NCBI GenBank assembly: GCA_902536545.1
Contig: CACAXS010000005.1
Span: 1-64,000, forward strand
Origin: an uncultured Prochlorococcus sp.
Lineage (GTDB): Bacteria; Cyanobacteriota; Cyanobacteriia; PCC-6307; Cyanobiaceae
Direction of reading: 5' to 3'
DNA length: 64,000 nucleotides
A program made the translations under genes and the position numbers. The notes beneath the pieces were generated by a model. The model was not told the DNA's origin, searched no databases, and saw only the letters and a list, made by a program, of their open reading frames with translations. Positions 19,543 through 30,811 of the stretch are shown in pieces. Position 1 is the stretch's first letter; each line of letters starts with the position of its first letter.

Positions 19543-20481
19543 TTAAACAGATGTTCTGCTTTGTGGAATAGAAATGCCTATGCGCTCGAGAGCTTCAATA
19601 ACCTCATCTGCAGATTTAGAGCCAAAGTTCTTAATTTCAAGAAGATCTTCGTAGCTGAAGCCCATTAAATCCGAAACTGAGTTAACTTGAGCCCGTTTCA
19701 AACAATTATATGCTCTAACGGACAAGTTTAGTTCCTCGAGAGGAATTTGAGCTTCAGGAGATGGTTCAGGTTCCTCAGGAATTTCTTCAACCATTGTTAC
19801 AGTAGCAAGGGGTTGGAAGAGTTCTATTAATTGATTTGCAGCTTCAGCAATAGCATCGTCAGGACTGGTTGAACCATCTGTTACGACTTCCATTTTTAAT
19901 CTTTCTCTTCCCGCTCCACCTTCTGCTACAGCAGTTTCATCAATCGTAAAATTCACTCTCTTCACTGGCATAAATACAGCATCTATTTGAAGTAGATCAA
20001 TAGCAGTTGTCTCTTCACTCTTACGGTCAACGGGTCTATATCCAACACCTCTTTCAACATGGATTTCCAACTCTAAGTTATGGCCCTCCTGAATAGTCGC
20101 GATCGGTTTTTCGCCATCAACAATTTCAACTTGAGAGGAGAATTGTATGTCATTCGCCTTCACATCCATAGGACCACTCGCTACTAACCTACCAATTTCG
20201 AGCTCTGGATTAGAACTATTTATTGATAGTTGCTTGCAATTAAGAAGAATATCTAAAACGTCTTCTCTAACTCCAGGAATAGTGGCATATTCATGATTAA
20301 TTCCTGATATTCTTACTGCAGTAACTGCACTTCCTTCAAGTCCTCCCATAAGGACTCTTCTAAGAGAATTACCCAAAGTTGTAGCTTGTCCCCTTTCTAG
20401 AGGGCCAATTAAAAAAGTTCCTGTTTGGGAGCGATCATCTGCTATTTGATGGTCGATTCTGTCAATCTGGTATTGCAACAC
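19543..20481 (-). CDS. rpoA: RNA polymerase alpha subunit
   Basis: The 312-aa alpha subunit has an N-terminal assembly domain ([39 protein letters not shown]), an acidic Pro/Glu linker near residues 230-245, and a C-terminal DNA- and activator-binding domain ([29 protein letters not shown]). It follows rpsK by 53 bases within the ribosomal cluster. Confidence 0.99.
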   Translation of the reverse strand: MLQYQIDRIDHQIADDRSQTGTFLIGPLERGQATTLGNSLRRVLMGGLEGSAVTAVRISGINHEYATIPGVREDVLDILLNCKQLSINSSNPELEIGRLVASGPMDVKANDIQFSSQVEIVDGEKPIATIQEGHNLELEIHVERGVGYRPVDRKSEETTAIDLLQIDAVFMPVKRVNFTIDETAVAEGGAGRERLKMEVVTDGSTSPDDAIAEAANQLIELFQPLATVTMVEEIPEEPEPSPEAQIPLEELNLSVRAYNCLKRAQVNSVSDLMGFSYEDLLEIKNFGSKSADEVIEALERIGISIPQSRTSV

Positions 20482-20534
20482 GGAAAATAATGAGGTTAAG
20501 AGTTTTTTTGAGGGGGGTTAAGAATGGTTAAGAC

Positions 20535-20927
20535 CTAAACGCGTCTCCGTTTAGGTCTTCTACATCCATTATGAGGTAATGGAGTTACATCTCTTATTAG
20601 AGTTATTTCTAATCCGGCCACTTGTAAAGCTCTTATGGCCGTTTCCCTACCTGCGCCAGGCCCTCTAACTAGTACCTCTATTTGTCTCATACCTTGATCA
20701 AGAGCTCTTCTAGCTGCAGCTTCAGCAGCTGTTTGAGCAGCAAATGGCGTACCTTTGCGAGCGCCTTTAAATCCACTTGCGCCTGCAGAAGACCAAGAAA
20801 TTACATGGCCAGAGGTGTCCGAAATTGAGACGATAGTATTATTAAATGTGCTTTGGATATGTACCACACCATTGGGTACATTACGTTTAGATTTCTTTGA
20901 ACCTGTTTTTTTTACTGTTGCTGCCAT
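20535..20927 (-). CDS. rpsK: 30S ribosomal protein S11
   Basis: S11 of 130 aa with [17 protein letters not shown], the [20 protein letters not shown] segment and the C-terminal [18 protein letters not shown]. It contributes to the platform that contacts mRNA upstream of the P site. Cluster order rpsM-rpsK-rpoA is standard. Confidence 0.98.
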   Translation of the reverse strand: MAATVKKTGSKKSKRNVPNGVVHIQSTFNNTIVSISDTSGHVISWSSAGASGFKGARKGTPFAAQTAAEAAARRALDQGMRQIEVLVRGPGAGRETAIRALQVAGLEITLIRDVTPLPHNGCRRPKRRRV

Positions 20928-20971
20928 GATGTTTTAATTTGATACTTCAATTTGTGAATAGATTTAATTAT

Positions 20972-21337
20972 TTATTTTTTTCTTCCAGCAACTGTTTTCC
21001 TAGAACCCCGTCTTGTCCTTGCATTTGTTCTAGTTCTTTGACCTCTTACTGGAAGACTCATTCTATGTCTTCTTCCTCTTACACACCCTATATCTTGTAG
21101 ACGTTTTAAAGCCATTCCCTCTTTTCTTCTCAAATCCCCTTCTAAAGTGAACTCTTCTGTAGCACCTCTGAGTTTTTGAACATCAGAATCTGAAAGGTCT
21201 TTGACACGAGTATCAGGGTTTACACCCGTATTAGCAAGAATTAGCTTTGATCTCGTTAAACCAATTCCATAGACGTATGTAAGTGCAATTTCAACTCGCT
21301 TTTCGCGAGGTATGTCAATTCCTGCAATTCTGGCCAC
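20972..21337 (-). CDS. rpsM: 30S ribosomal protein S13
   Basis: S13 of 121 aa with [26 protein letters not shown] and the basic tail [24 protein letters not shown], which reaches P-site tRNA and contacts L5. It follows rpmJ by 41 bases. Confidence 0.98.
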   Translation of the reverse strand: MARIAGIDIPREKRVEIALTYVYGIGLTRSKLILANTGVNPDTRVKDLSDSDVQKLRGATEEFTLEGDLRRKEGMALKRLQDIGCVRGRRHRMSLPVRGQRTRTNARTRRGSRKTVAGRKK

Positions 21338-21378
21338 GTGTTTTGAATAAGTAAAAGGTTTAATTTAAGGGTTAAAAT

Positions 21379-21495
21379 TTAACCCTGACGCTGTTTATTG
21401 CGAGGTCTTTTCTTGTTAATAACATAGATTTTACCTCTTCTCCTCACGATCTGATCGTCAGGACTAATTTTTTTTACTGAAGATCTGACCTTCAT
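21379..21495 (-). CDS. rpmJ: 50S ribosomal protein L36, zinc-free form
   Basis: The 38-aa peptide begins [10 protein letters not shown] and ends in RPRNKQRQG, which is clearly L36, and it lies between adk and rpsM as expected. All four zinc ligands of classical L36 (three Cys and one His) are replaced; the positions read Ser, Asp, Asn and Asn. The fold must be held without metal. Confidence 0.95.
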   Translation of the reverse strand: MKVRSSVKKISPDDQIVRRRGKIYVINKKRPRNKQRQG

Positions 21496-21540
21496 AGGGG
21501 TTTAACAAATAAAACGTTAATATTATATTCTACATCATCA

Positions 21541-22089
21541 TCAAGCCATTTTTTGGTTGATATCAGAGGAAATGGTTTTAGAATCTCTATCAGCATCAAT
21601 ATATTCTAATAATGAGAGATCCTCAAAATATTTAATTAGAGGTTCTGTAGTTTTTTTATAAATGTCAACTCTTGTTCTAATTGTATCTTCCGTATCATCT
21701 TTTCTCCCTCTTAAAAGCAAACGCTTAATTAGTACTTCTTCTGGAATATCTAAATAAAAAACTAATTCCAAAGGTTGATTTATTTTATTCAAGACTTGAT
21801 TCAATGAATTTGCTTGAGACAAATTTCTTGGGTAACCATCTAGAATCCAACCTTTATTATCCTTGACTAAATTTTGCCTTACTATCTTTAATACGAGTTC
21901 ATCACTTACAAGTTCCCCACGATTCATAATATCCTTTACCTGAATACCAAGGGAAGTATTCATTTCGATTTCTTTTCTTAATAATTCACCAGTAGAAAGG
22001 TGTAAGTAAGAATTAGTTTGACTTAGCAATTCCGCTTGAGTCCCTTTCCCTGCTCCAGGTGCTCCTAAAAATAGTAAATGTTTCTTCAT
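21541..22089 (-). CDS. adk: Adenylate kinase
   Basis: Adk interconverts ATP, AMP and ADP. The P-loop [10 protein letters not shown] is at residues 8-17, and the NMP-binding and lid regions appear as [19 protein letters not shown] and [14 protein letters not shown]. At 182 aa it is a short-lid form without the zinc finger insert. Its start codon shares one base with the secY stop, so translation is probably coupled. Confidence 0.97.
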   Translation of the reverse strand: MKKHLLFLGAPGAGKGTQAELLSQTNSYLHLSTGELLRKEIEMNTSLGIQVKDIMNRGELVSDELVLKIVRQNLVKDNKGWILDGYPRNLSQANSLNQVLNKINQPLELVFYLDIPEEVLIKRLLLRGRKDDTEDTIRTRVDIYKKTTEPLIKYFEDLSLLEYIDADRDSKTISSDINQKMA

Positions 22090-23408
22090 TAATTGTTAAT
22101 TAGTCCCTCATATCTTTGCGAAATAACATAAGTTTGAATTTGCTTAGCAGTATCTATAGCAACACCTACAAGAATTAGTAATGAAGTTGCTCCTAAACCT
22201 TGAAAGGTCTGTACATTTGTAGCTCTTTCTACTGCAGCTGGGATTATAGCTACTGAACCCAGAAATAATCCTCCCAATAAAGTCAACCTATTTTGTATAC
22301 CTGATAGGTAGTTTGCTGTATTAGTTCCTGGTCTAACTCCTGGTATTGCTACTCCTCCTTTCTTTAGATTTGAAGCTACATCAACTGGATTGATAGTAAG
22401 AGATGCATAAAAATAAGAGAACCCCAAAATCAAAGAAAAGAATGTAAGAGCATATGGCCATGGATTAGAAGATCCGGGATTTAAACTACTGGCTAACTTT
22501 ATTAATACTGGATTGCCCGTAACATTCGCAATAGTTATAGGTAAAAAGATTAAAGCAGATGCAAATATGATAGGCATGACTCCTCCTGCATTTAATTTCA
22601 AAGGTAAATAGCTTTGCCTTGTGGGAAGTAGTGTTGAATTTCCTATCTGCCTTTTTGCACTGACAATAGGAATGCGTCTAGCTCCCTCTTGTACAAAAAT
22701 GATCCCAACAATTGTCAGTAAAAATACTCCAAGTAAAACTGCTATGCCCAAAACATCTCCTCTATCGCCAGTTTGAGCTTTTTCAATAGTTGAACTTAGA
22801 GCCTTAGGTAAAGTTGAAACAATATTCAAAAAAATTACCAGCGAAGCTCCTTGACCTATCCCTTTCTCCGTAATAATTTCACTAAACCACATTACTAACA
22901 TTGAGCCAGTAACCAAGGCAATGGAGGTTTGCAAGACAAATGTAGTTTCACTTATACCCTGAATAGCATATTGTCTGAGAATTAAGGAAAAAATTATACT
23001 TTGCAAAAAACCCCATCCTAATGAAACATATCTAGTTATTTGAGCAATTTTTCTTCTTCCTGCTTCTCCTTCATTTTTTTGTAAATCTTCAAGCACAGGC
23101 AATGAAGCTGTAAGAAGCTGAATAATAATTGATGCGTTTATAAAGGGAAGTATGCCTAATGCGAATATTCCTAAGGTTGAAATTCCTCCTCCAGTAAAAA
23201 TATCTAAAAAGCCTATTAATTGCCCCCCTTGATCTATAAAACTTTTAAAAGCAACCCTATCAATACCAGGTATAGGGATATATATACCAAGTCTTACTAA
23301 AAGGAGAAGACCTAAAGTAGTTAAAACTCTACTCCTTAGCTCTTTATTTAAAAATAATTGGGAAAGTATTTCAGAAGCGCTAGGATTTCTACTTTTGTTA
23401 ACAAACAT
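22089..23408 (-). CDS. secY: Preprotein translocase subunit SecY
   Basis: SecY forms the protein-conducting channel for both cytoplasmic and thylakoid membranes. The 439-aa sequence has about ten membrane helices, the [10 protein letters not shown] segment after helix 1, the plug region [27 protein letters not shown], and the conserved cytoplasmic loop [11 protein letters not shown]. It sits between rplO and adk in the usual order. Confidence 0.98.
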   Translation of the reverse strand: MFVNKSRNPSASEILSQLFLNKELRSRVLTTLGLLLLVRLGIYIPIPGIDRVAFKSFIDQGGQLIGFLDIFTGGGISTLGIFALGILPFINASIIIQLLTASLPVLEDLQKNEGEAGRRKIAQITRYVSLGWGFLQSIIFSLILRQYAIQGISETTFVLQTSIALVTGSMLVMWFSEIITEKGIGQGASLVIFLNIVSTLPKALSSTIEKAQTGDRGDVLGIAVLLGVFLLTIVGIIFVQEGARRIPIVSAKRQIGNSTLLPTRQSYLPLKLNAGGVMPIIFASALIFLPITIANVTGNPVLIKLASSLNPGSSNPWPYALTFFSLILGFSYFYASLTINPVDVASNLKKGGVAIPGVRPGTNTANYLSGIQNRLTLLGGLFLGSVAIIPAAVERATNVQTFQGLGATSLLILVGVAIDTAKQIQTYVISQRYEGLINN

Positions 23409-23437
23409 TTTGAAACTTACCTTAATTTTTAGTAAAT

Positions 23438-23896
23438 TTATTTATTATTTATAAGCTCGCAGGATCCACCTGCGTCCTCAATTTTTTGTTTTGCAACTTT
23501 TGTAAATGCATGAGCTTGAACTTTTAACTTTACATTAAGTTTTCCGTTACCAAGGATTTTTAAAGGAAATTTGGGCTTGAAGATCAATCCTTTCTTAACT
23601 AGTGAGTCTAGGTTAACAGTATCGTTATCTTTGAAATCATTTAATTTCTCTAAATTAATTATGGAAAAGTTCTTTTGATTAATTATTTCAAAGTGCTTTA
23701 ATTTTGGAACTCTTCTATATAGGGGCATTTGGCCACCTTCAAAACCTGGACGTGTGGGTCTTCCAGAACGTGACTTTTGTCCTCTCATTCCAAAACCACA
23801 AGATGCACCCTGACCGGCTGCAATTCCTCTACCCTTTCTTAATTTTTTCTTTCTCGAGCCAGAGTTTGATTTAAGTGTATTTAATGTTGAAGTCAT
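23438..23896 (-). CDS. rplO: 50S ribosomal protein L15
   Basis: L15 of 152 aa with the glycine-rich, basic N-terminal half ([26 protein letters not shown]) and the [21 protein letters not shown]-terminal domain. I use the ATG at 23896 ([11 protein letters not shown]), five bases after the rpsE stop; a TTG at 23905 would add three residues and overlap rpsE. Confidence 0.96.
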   Translation of the reverse strand: MTSTLNTLKSNSGSRKKKLRKGRGIAAGQGASCGFGMRGQKSRSGRPTRPGFEGGQMPLYRRVPKLKHFEIINQKNFSIINLEKLNDFKDNDTVNLDSLVKKGLIFKPKFPLKILGNGKLNVKLKVQAHAFTKVAKQKIEDAGGSCELINNK

Positions 23897-23901
23897 AATT
23901 T

Positions 23902-24522
23902 TCAAGAATAGAGCTGTTCAAGAGAGATGCCTCTCTCCCTTGAAGCAGATTTGTGTGTTCTTAATTGAGAAAGAGCTACCATAGCAGCTCGTGCATTATT
24001 CAAGGGTGTTTTACTACCCAGTCTTTTTGCTAAGACATTTTTTATACCGGCTAATTCTAAAACTGTTCTTATTGAACCACCAGCAATTACACCTGTACCT
24101 GGGGCAGCTGGCCTAATTAGTACATTAGCAGCACCATCTCGACCTTTAGATAAAGTCGGTATTGAATTATTTGGGGTTAAAGGAACCCTAACAAGATTCT
24201 TTTTACCATCTGAAACTCCCTTTCTCACAGCACCAATGACATCACCTGCTTTACCAACTCCAACTCCAACTTGACCTTTCTCATTACCTACAACAACAAT
24301 CGCTCTAAAACTCATTTTTTTTCCACCCTTAACAGTCTTAGAAACGCGTCGAATTTGAACAACTCTTTCTTGCCAATCAGAATCTCTCTCTAGATTTTTT
24401 GAATCACCTCTTCTATTTCTTTTTCGATCATTACGATTATTCTTTTTTTGTTCTACTGGCGTAGCTCCAGGAACGTTATCGTTCTTGGATTGAATTTCTT
24501 GTTTTGTTGGAGTGTCAGTCAT
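23902..24522 (-). CDS. rpsE: 30S ribosomal protein S5
   Basis: S5 of 206 aa. The core [23 protein letters not shown] and [17 protein letters not shown] are diagnostic. A low-complexity, charged N-terminal extension of about 45 residues precedes the core, longer than in E. coli S5 but common in cyanobacteria. No rpmD (L30) gene follows before rplO. Confidence 0.98.
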   Translation of the reverse strand: MTDTPTKQEIQSKNDNVPGATPVEQKKNNRNDRKRNRRGDSKNLERDSDWQERVVQIRRVSKTVKGGKKMSFRAIVVVGNEKGQVGVGVGKAGDVIGAVRKGVSDGKKNLVRVPLTPNNSIPTLSKGRDGAANVLIRPAAPGTGVIAGGSIRTVLELAGIKNVLAKRLGSKTPLNNARAAMVALSQLRTHKSASRERGISLEQLYS

Positions 24523-24538
24523 AGTAAAAAATAAAGAG

Positions 24539-24907
24539 TTAGAATTCTAGGCCAGCTTCACGAGCAGCGTCTGCAAGTGCCTTTACTCTGCCGTGATATA
24601 AATTACCTCCACGGTCAAAAATTACTTGCTTAATACCTTTTTTTATCGCTCTCTTTGCTAATAATTTTCCAACAATGGTAGAAGAATTACAATCAGAAGG
24701 TAATTTCTCAGATTTTTCTCTTAGTTCCTTATCAACAGTTGAAGCTGAGCAAATAGTTGTTTGAGCGCTATCATCAATAACCTGGGCATAAATATGGTTA
24801 TTAGAGCGAAAAACAGACAATCTTGGACGAGTTGCATCTCCAATTAAGAATCTTCTTAATCTTTTATGTCTTTTTTGGGTTTGTAATTTCCTGGAGAGTT
24901 TGGTCAT
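24539..24907 (-). CDS. rplR: 50S ribosomal protein L18
   Basis: L18 of 122 aa with the basic start [32 protein letters not shown], and [28 protein letters not shown] at the end. It binds 5S rRNA with L5 in the central protuberance. Confidence 0.98.
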   Translation of the reverse strand: MTKLSRKLQTQKRHKRLRRFLIGDATRPRLSVFRSNNHIYAQVIDDSAQTTICSASTVDKELREKSEKLPSDCNSSTIVGKLLAKRAIKKGIKQVIFDRGGNLYHGRVKALADAAREAGLEF

Positions 24908-24921
24908 TTTTTTAATAAGAA

Positions 24922-25461
24922 TTATTTTTTGCCAGATTTACCAGCTTTTCTGAGAATTCTCTCATTATGGTATTTAATTCCTTTACCTTTATATGGCTCT
25001 GGAGGTCTAATTGATCTGATTTTTGCTGCTTCATTACCAACAATTTCCTTATCAATTCCAGATACAGTAACGTTTGTATTACTTTCAACCTTGTATGTTA
25101 TACCATCAGGGGGGGTCATTTCTACAGGATGACTATATCCTGCACTAACAATTAGATTTTTACCTTTTACTTGTGCTCTCGATCCAACGCCTACAATTTC
25201 TAGTTTCTTTGAAAAACCTTGGGTAACCCCTTCAACCATATTAGCAATTAAGGCTCTACATAAACCATGCCTCTGCCTTGCATATATTTTGGTTGATGTA
25301 GGACTTACGACAACAGTATTATCTTTCTTATCAAAACTAACTCCATCAGGCATTAGACGTTTTAACTCACCCTTTGGGCCTTTCACTGTAACTGTTAATC
25401 CATCAAAATCAACTGTAACTTTCTCTGGAATAATTACTGGTGTTTTTCCGATTCTTGACAT
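24922..25461 (-). CDS. rplF: 50S ribosomal protein L6
   Basis: L6 of 179 aa shows the duplicated fold: [17 protein letters not shown] and [14 protein letters not shown] in the first half, [16 protein letters not shown] in the second. The start is preceded by an AAGGAG Shine-Dalgarno site at suitable spacing. Confidence 0.98.
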   Translation of the reverse strand: MSRIGKTPVIIPEKVTVDFDGLTVTVKGPKGELKRLMPDGVSFDKKDNTVVVSPTSTKIYARQRHGLCRALIANMVEGVTQGFSKKLEIVGVGSRAQVKGKNLIVSAGYSHPVEMTPPDGITYKVESNTNVTVSGIDKEIVGNEAAKIRSIRPPEPYKGKGIKYHNERILRKAGKSGKK

Positions 25462-25473
25462 AATTAATTCTCC

Positions 25474-25875
25474 TTAATAAACATAGCAGAGGACTTCGCC
25501 GCCAATGCCTTGCTTTCTAGCATCGCGATCACTCATAACGCCTTTAGAAGTTGAAATTATGGCAACTCCAAGACCTCCAAGAACTTTTGGTAAACCTCTA
25601 GTATTTTTATATATTCTCAAACCAGGTTTACTAACTCTTTGCATAGATCGAATAGTAGGGAATTTATTTTTACCACTATATTTGAGGCCGAGTATTATTT
25701 GTGATTTATAACCTTCACCTTCCTCATTAATGTCAGAAATGAAACCTTCTTTTTGAAGTACTTTAGCAATACTCAAGGACATTTTTGAACCTGGGATTGT
25801 TGTGGTTGTATGCTTTTTTTGACTCGCATTTCTAATTCGAGTAAGCATATCTGAAATAGGATCGTGATTTGACAT
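25474..25875 (-). CDS. rpsH: 30S ribosomal protein S8
   Basis: S8 of 133 aa with [14 protein letters not shown] at the N-terminus and the C-terminal [26 protein letters not shown]. In E. coli S8 represses its own operon; whether that applies here cannot be seen. It follows rplE directly, with no rpsN (S14) between them. Confidence 0.98.
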   Translation of the reverse strand: MSNHDPISDMLTRIRNASQKKHTTTTIPGSKMSLSIAKVLQKEGFISDINEEGEGYKSQIILGLKYSGKNKFPTIRSMQRVSKPGLRIYKNTRGLPKVLGGLGVAIISTSKGVMSDRDARKQGIGGEVLCYVY

Positions 25876-25884
25876 GGTTTTAAT

Positions 25885-26424
25885 TTAATTCTTACTAAAA
25901 GGCATTCCTAACTCCTGTAAAAGAGCTTTACCTTCTTGATCTGATTTTGCACTAGTGACAATAGTTATATCCATACCTCTTATTGAATCTATTTTATCAA
26001 AAGAGATTTCTGGAAAAATCAATTGTTCTTTCACCCCAACGGTGTAATTACCTCTTCCATCAAAACTTTTTGGATTAACTCCTCTAAAGTCTCTTATTCT
26101 TGGCAAAGCTAGATTTATAAATCTCTCCAAAAAGAAATACATCCTGTCTCCTCTCAAAGTTACAGTACAACCAATTGGCATACCCTCACGAATTTTAAAA
26201 CCAGCGATAGCTTTTTTAGCCCTAGTTACTAAGGCCTTTTGTCCTGTAATTGTTGCCATTTCATTTAAAGAGGCTTCTAAAGCTTTAGAATTTGAAGCTG
26301 CCTCGCCAAGACCTCTGTTAACGTTGACTTTTACAACTTTAGGTACTTGATGAATATTTTTAAGACCAAGGTCTTTTAAAAGTTTTGGTCTAATTGATTC
26401 TTTGTAGCGATTTTTTAGAGTCAT
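25885..26424 (-). CDS. rplE: 50S ribosomal protein L5
   Basis: L5 of 179 aa with [47 protein letters not shown] and [24 protein letters not shown]. The 74-base gap upstream, the largest inside the L3-S13 part of the cluster, holds a hairpin just before the start codon. Confidence 0.98.
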   Translation of the reverse strand: MTLKNRYKESIRPKLLKDLGLKNIHQVPKVVKVNVNRGLGEAASNSKALEASLNEMATITGQKALVTRAKKAIAGFKIREGMPIGCTVTLRGDRMYFFLERFINLALPRIRDFRGVNPKSFDGRGNYTVGVKEQLIFPEISFDKIDSIRGMDITIVTSAKSDQEGKALLQELGMPFSKN

Positions 26425-26435
26425 AATTTTTTGTT

Positions 26436-26457
26436 AATTCTGGTCTTTGTCAGAATT
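26436..26457 (-). promoter_or_regulatory. Hairpin in the rplX-rplE gap
   Basis: A perfect 7-bp inverted repeat, AATTCTG and CAGAATT, encloses an eight-base loop. It ends 11 bases upstream of the rplE start codon. No long T run follows, so it looks more like a processing site, ribosome-access element or attenuator than an intrinsic terminator. The function is inferred only. Confidence 0.4.
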
Positions 26458-26498
26458 GATAAATTAGAAAAAGTTGAAATCTGGTTTCTGATGAAAAA

Positions 26499-26855
26499 TT
26501 AATCAATTACTTCACCAGTTTTCTTCAATCTTCTCTTCTTAACACCCTCTTTATCAATAAAGTATTCAATCTTACTTGTAAGATTTTTATCCTTTGAAAA
26601 GAACATTACATTTGATGCATGTAAAGATGCCTCTTCTGTAAGTATTCTTCCAGTTTCTCCTTCTTGAGTTGGTTTTACATGTTTTGTCCTAACGTTAATT
26701 CCCTTAACTACAACTCTATTTTCAAGAGGGATAGTTTTTAAAACCTCACCAGTTTTACCTTTGTCCTTGCCATTAATTACTTTTACTAAATCTCCAGTTT
26801 TGATTCTCATTTTTATTCTTTGGAAATTCTTCTTTTGTTTTAATGAATCCAACAT
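26499..26855 (-). CDS. rplX: 50S ribosomal protein L24
   Basis: L24 of 118 aa with the KOW motif in [22 protein letters not shown]. Met17 would match the start of shorter homologues, but a strong GGAGGTGA Shine-Dalgarno sequence lies properly spaced before the ATG at 26855 and supports the longer form. It abuts rplN with no gap. Confidence 0.96.
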   Translation of the reverse strand: MLDSLKQKKNFQRIKMRIKTGDLVKVINGKDKGKTGEVLKTIPLENRVVVKGINVRTKHVKPTQEGETGRILTEEASLHASNVMFFSKDKNLTSKIEYFIDKEGVKKRRLKKTGEVID

Positions 26856-27221
26856 TTAAATCACCTCCGGAGCAAGAGAAACAATTTTAGTATAATTTTT
26901 ATCCCGCAGTTCTCTGGCTACAGGACCAAAAACTCTAGTGCCTTTTGGATTCTTATCCTCATTAATCAAAACGGCAGCATTATCATCAAATCTGATTGAG
27001 TTACCAGTATTTCTTCTTAATGTTGCTTTTGTTCTAACGATGACGGCTTTCACAACTTCAGATTTCTTAACTCCCATGTTAGGAAGAGCATCTTTTACAG
27101 TTGCGACGATTACATCCCCAACATGTGCGTACCTTCTATTAGAACCTAAAACCCTAATACATTGGAGTCTTTTTGCACCGCTATTATCGGCAACTGTTAA
27201 ATAAGTTTCTTGTTGAATCAT
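26856..27221 (-). CDS. rplN: 50S ribosomal protein L14
   Basis: L14 of 121 aa with [24 protein letters not shown] and [28 protein letters not shown], both diagnostic. An AGGAGG Shine-Dalgarno site precedes the ATG. It lies two bases after rpsQ. Confidence 0.99.
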
Positions 27222-27223
27222 TT

Positions 27224-27484
27224 TTAAACCTCCTTAGCCTGACTTGTTTTATTGAGAATCTCTTCTATTGCCCATCTTTTATGAGCACTTAGCGGTCTAG
27301 TTTCTCTAATTTTAACTCGATCACCTAAAACGCATGTATTTTCTGGATCATGCGCCTTATATCGAGTAGTTCTACTTACAATTTTTTTATAAGTAGGATG
27401 TGGATATCTGTTAATAACAGCAACAACAACTGTTTTATCCATTTTGTCGCTGACAACAGTACCAATTCTTTCTTTAAGTGCCAT
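27224..27484 (-). CDS. rpsQ: 30S ribosomal protein S17
   Basis: S17 of 86 aa, an OB-fold protein with [18 protein letters not shown] and [21 protein letters not shown]. It follows rpmC by nine bases in the standard order L16-L29-S17-L14. Confidence 0.98.
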
Positions 27485-27493
27485 AACTAATAA

Positions 27494-27712
27494 TTAATCA
27501 GAAGTTGTTTTAGAAGCAGATTGACTCTTACTGAGAGTAAGTAATTGCGCAACTTGTTTCTTGATAATTTTAAATTTATGAGTTTCATTGAGCTGTCTTG
27601 TAGCTTGCTTGAATCTCAAGTCAAAAAGATCTTTTCGTAATTGGTCAATCTTTTCAGAAATTTGTTTAGAATTTAATTTTTTAAATTCCTTAAGTGACTC
27701 TGAGTTTTTCAT
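27494..27712 (-). CDS. rpmC: 50S ribosomal protein L29
   Basis: L29 of 72 aa, a two-helix protein at the tunnel exit, with [26 protein letters not shown]. The start overlaps the rplP stop in an ATGA arrangement, so translation is probably coupled. Confidence 0.96.
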   Translation of the reverse strand: MKNSESLKEFKKLNSKQISEKIDQLRKDLFDLRFKQATRQLNETHKFKIIKKQVAQLLTLSKSQSASKTTSD

Positions 27713-28191
27713 TGTTTAACCTCCTCTTGAGATTTTTTACTATTTTTTGTATTTTCTTGGGAGGAATTTTCTAGATTTTTATCAATAGAGATAAATTTAG
27801 TTTTTACAGGAAGTTTGTATTGAGCCAGACGCATAGCTTCTTTCGCAATTTCCTCAGTGATATCCACACCACCCATTTCAAAAAGTATTCTTCCAGGTTT
27901 TACAACTGCGACCCAAAACTCTGGATTACCTTTACCAGAGCCCATCCTGGTTTCGGCAGGTCTCATGGTTACGGGTTTATCAGGAAATATTCTTATCCAG
28001 ATTTGACCACCACGTTTTATATATCTGGTCATAGCTCTTCTGCTTGCTTCAATCTGACGTGCAGTTACCCAGCCACAGTCTTGAGCTTGGAGAGCAAATT
28101 GACCGAATGCAATAGTATTACCTTTTGAGGCTACACCCCTCATTCTGCCTCTATGTTGTTTACGGAATTTAGTACGTTTTGGACTAAGCAT
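27709..28191 (-). CDS. rplP: 50S ribosomal protein L16
   Basis: L16 of 160 aa. The family core is complete ([46 protein letters not shown]). A polar tail of about 20 residues ([20 protein letters not shown]) extends past the usual end near 138 aa. A strong AGGAGG site lies before the ATG. Confidence 0.98.
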   Translation of the reverse strand: MLSPKRTKFRKQHRGRMRGVASKGNTIAFGQFALQAQDCGWVTARQIEASRRAMTRYIKRGGQIWIRIFPDKPVTMRPAETRMGSGKGNPEFWVAVVKPGRILFEMGGVDITEEIAKEAMRLAQYKLPVKTKFISIDKNLENSSQENTKNSKKSQEEVKQ

Positions 28192-28202
28192 TTTTATACC
28201 TC

Positions 28203-28934
28203 CTATGAATTCTCATTTGAACGATCCTCAAATTGCTGAGGTCTTCTACTAGCTTTCCTCTTTGGGCTCGCACCCACAGGGATAGTTTGTTCTTCTTTAG
28301 GGAGAACTTCACCTTTGAAAACCCAAACTTTAATGCCTAGAACACCGTAAGTTGTATTAGCTTCCCGTGTTGCATAATCAATTTCAGCTCTCAATGTATG
28401 TAATGGTACTCTACCTTCTCTAGTCCATTCAGTTCTAGCTATTTCAGCACCATTCAACCTTCCCCCTACTTGAATTTTAAGACCTAAGACTCCAGCCCTT
28501 TGAGCCCTTTGTAAGGCCATCCTTATAGTTCTTCTAAAGGCGACTCTTTTTTCAAGTTGTTGCGCAATGTATTCAGCTAGTAAAAAGGCATCAGCATCTA
28601 CGCGTTCAACTTCTACTACGTTTATTCTGACTTGCCTTGTTCTATCCCCTATAGTTTTTTGAATGCCAGATCTTAATTCTTCAATCCCACTTCCTTGTCT
28701 TCCAACTATAACTCCTGGTCTTGCAGTTTTTAATTCGAGTTCCAGTTGGTCAGCTTTTCTAGCTATTAAAACATCGCTAATTCCTGCTGCTCCATATTTT
28801 TTTTGTATGAAGGTACGAATTTTAAAATCTTCTTGGAGAAGAATTGGATATGTTTTAGAAGTAGCAAACCACTTAGAGCGATGCTCTTGTGTAATTCCTA
28901 ACCTTAATCCAGAAGGATGTATTTTATGTCCCAT
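28203..28934 (-). CDS. rpsC: 30S ribosomal protein S3
   Basis: S3 of 243 aa with [14 protein letters not shown], the KH domain motif [14 protein letters not shown] and the [17 protein letters not shown] segment of the C-terminal domain. It lines the mRNA entry channel. The start codon shares a base with the rplV stop, and GGAGGT lies upstream. Confidence 0.99.
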   Translation of the reverse strand: MGHKIHPSGLRLGITQEHRSKWFATSKTYPILLQEDFKIRTFIQKKYGAAGISDVLIARKADQLELELKTARPGVIVGRQGSGIEELRSGIQKTIGDRTRQVRINVVEVERVDADAFLLAEYIAQQLEKRVAFRRTIRMALQRAQRAGVLGLKIQVGGRLNGAEIARTEWTREGRVPLHTLRAEIDYATREANTTYGVLGIKVWVFKGEVLPKEEQTIPVGASPKRKASRRPQQFEDRSNENS

Positions 28935-29320
28935 TAGTTTTGTACCTCCGCATTAGTTTGAGTAGGAGCAGATTCAACAGTAATACTGATGTGGCAAGTC
29001 TGTTTTTTAATTGAAAAAGCTCGACCTTGAGCTCTGGGCCTGTACCTTTTCATTACTGGACCACTATTAGCCCATGCGGAGGAAATAACTAAGGTGGATG
29101 GATCCATTCCAAGGTTATGTTCTGCATTGGCAACCGCAGATCTTAGAACTTTAGTGATGGGGTCTGTAGATCTGTAAGGCATAAATTCCAACATAATTAA
29201 TGCATCCCTATAAGACCTACCTCTTATCTGATCCAAAACTCTTCTCACTTTAGAGGCTGATCCTCGAACGTAATTCCCATGAGCAATTGCTTTTTTTGTT
29301 GTTTCAATTGTTTTTGTCAT
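28934..29320 (-). CDS. rplV: 50S ribosomal protein L22
   Basis: L22 of 128 aa with [22 protein letters not shown] and the tunnel-lining hairpin [23 protein letters not shown] precedes the ATG, which overlaps the rpsS stop by four bases. Confidence 0.98.
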   Translation of the reverse strand: MTKTIETTKKAIAHGNYVRGSASKVRRVLDQIRGRSYRDALIMLEFMPYRSTDPITKVLRSAVANAEHNLGMDPSTLVISSAWANSGPVMKRYRPRAQGRAFSIKKQTCHISITVESAPTQTNAEVQN

Positions 29321-29595
29321 GATTTTGCTCCTTTCTTATCTCTTAAATGACCTCGGTAAGTGCGTGTAGGAGCAAATTCACCAAGTTTATGACCAATCAT
29401 TTGTTCAGTAATAAATACTGGAATGTGGGTCTTGCCATTATGCACGGCGATTGTATGACCAATCATTAAAGGTAAAATCGTAGATGATCTCGACCAAGTT
29501 TTGATAACAGACTTGTCATTATCAGAATTTTGTTTTTCTACCTTCTTGAGCAGGCTATCTGCTATGAAAGGTCCTTTTTTTAGTGAACGTCCCAT
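29317..29595 (-). CDS. rpsS: 30S ribosomal protein S19
   Basis: S19 of 92 aa starting [20 protein letters not shown], with [16 protein letters not shown] and [18 protein letters not shown]. The open frame extends upstream to 29688, but that part overlaps rplB and does not belong to the protein; the ATG at 29595 gives the normal length. Confidence 0.97.
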   Translation of the reverse strand: MGRSLKKGPFIADSLLKKVEKQNSDNDKSVIKTWSRSSTILPLMIGHTIAVHNGKTHIPVFITEQMIGHKLGEFAPTRTYRGHLRDKKGAKS

Positions 29596-29632
29596 GACTA
29601 TGTAATAGAGATTGAAATAATAAATGAAGTAA

Positions 29633-30496
29633 TCAAGAGTCCCTTCCTCCCCTACTTCTCTTAGAAACGCGACGGCGTCTTCGAACAACTAATTTATTAC
29701 TTGGTTTGTTCTTTTTACGTGTTTTTAATCCAAGAGCCGGTTTACCCCATGGAGTAACTGGTCCTGCTCTACCAATTGGTGCTTTTCCCTCTCCTCCTCC
29801 ATGTGGATGATCACATGGGTTCATTACACTACCTCTTACTTGAGGCCTTCTTCCAAGCCATCTTCTTCTTCCTGCTTTACCTAGGCTAGTGTTTCTTATT
29901 TCAGAATTACCAACTTCACCAAGTGTTGCGTAGCATTCTTTTCTTACAAGTCTTACCTCGGTAGATGGTAATTTTAAAGCAACATAATCTCCCTCTTTTG
30001 CCATAACTTGAGCACTAGCTCCTGCGGATCTAACCATCTGAGCACCCCTACCTGCATATAACTCAACACAATGAACACTAGATCCTAATGGCATAACAGA
30101 AAGTGGCATTGCATTACCATCTTCAATTGGAACACTTTCTCCTGATATGACGTTTTGTCCGACTTTTACTCCTGCTGGAGCGATAATATATCTTTTTTCC
30201 CCGTCTTCGTAGAATAAAAGTGCCAGCCTTGCATTTCTATGAGGATCGTAGTGTATAGCTGCAACTTTAGCGTTGATGTTTCTTTTATCTCTTCTAAAGT
30301 CAACTAATCTGTATTGCCTTTTGTGACCACCGCCACGATGACGACAAGTGATAACTCCACGATTATTCCTGCCTTTAACTCTATGTTTTGAAACTATGAG
30401 TGATCTTTCGGGTTTTGCACTTGTTATTTCACTAAAGTCAGTAACTACTCTCTGCCTAGTACCAGGTGTATAAGGTTTAAATTTACGGATTGCCAT
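29633..30496 (-). CDS. rplB: 50S ribosomal protein L2
   Basis: L2 of 287 aa with [21 protein letters not shown], the [15 protein letters not shown] region and the highly conserved [19 protein letters not shown] loop near the peptidyl transferase centre. AAGGAG precedes the ATG. Confidence 0.99.
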   Translation of the reverse strand: MAIRKFKPYTPGTRQRVVTDFSEITSAKPERSLIVSKHRVKGRNNRGVITCRHRGGGHKRQYRLVDFRRDKRNINAKVAAIHYDPHRNARLALLFYEDGEKRYIIAPAGVKVGQNVISGESVPIEDGNAMPLSVMPLGSSVHCVELYAGRGAQMVRSAGASAQVMAKEGDYVALKLPSTEVRLVRKECYATLGEVGNSEIRNTSLGKAGRRRWLGRRPQVRGSVMNPCDHPHGGGEGKAPIGRAGPVTPWGKPALGLKTRKKNKPSNKLVVRRRRRVSKRSRGGRDS

Positions 30497-30508
30497 GATT
30501 AAAACTCC

Positions 30509-30811
30509 TTAAGATTCTGGAAATAGTTGGATTTTGTCTCCTTCAGCAAGACGCACAATTGCCTTCTTGACCTGAGAACGTTTTCCGGAAAATTTCCCGA
30601 CTCTTCTTGTTCTTCTAGGAGGATTCATAGTGTTAACTCCTATGACTTTAACACTGAATAAAGCTTCAACAGCTGCCTTTATTTGTGGTTTTGCCGCTCT
30701 ATGATCTACTTCAAAAGTATATTGGTTAAGATCTAGCGCATTTGTAGCTTTCTCAGTAATAACTGGCTTTCTTATTACATCGGCTAAACGAGAATCGAAT
30801 AATTTACTCAT
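30509..30811 (-). CDS. rplW: 50S ribosomal protein L23
   Basis: L23 of 100 aa with [24 protein letters not shown] and [17 protein letters not shown]. It docks SRP and trigger factor at the tunnel exit. AGGAGG precedes the start, which overlaps the rplD stop by four bases. Confidence 0.98.
   Translation of the reverse strand: MSKLFDSRLADVIRKPVITEKATNALDLNQYTFEVDHRAAKPQIKAAVEALFSVKVIGVNTMNPPRRTRRVGKFSGKRSQVKKAIVRLAEGDKIQLFPES

Noticed and set aside
29596-29688. Upstream extension of rpsS by 31 codons
   Set aside because: It overlaps rplB and does not match S19; the internal ATG gives the standard 92 aa.
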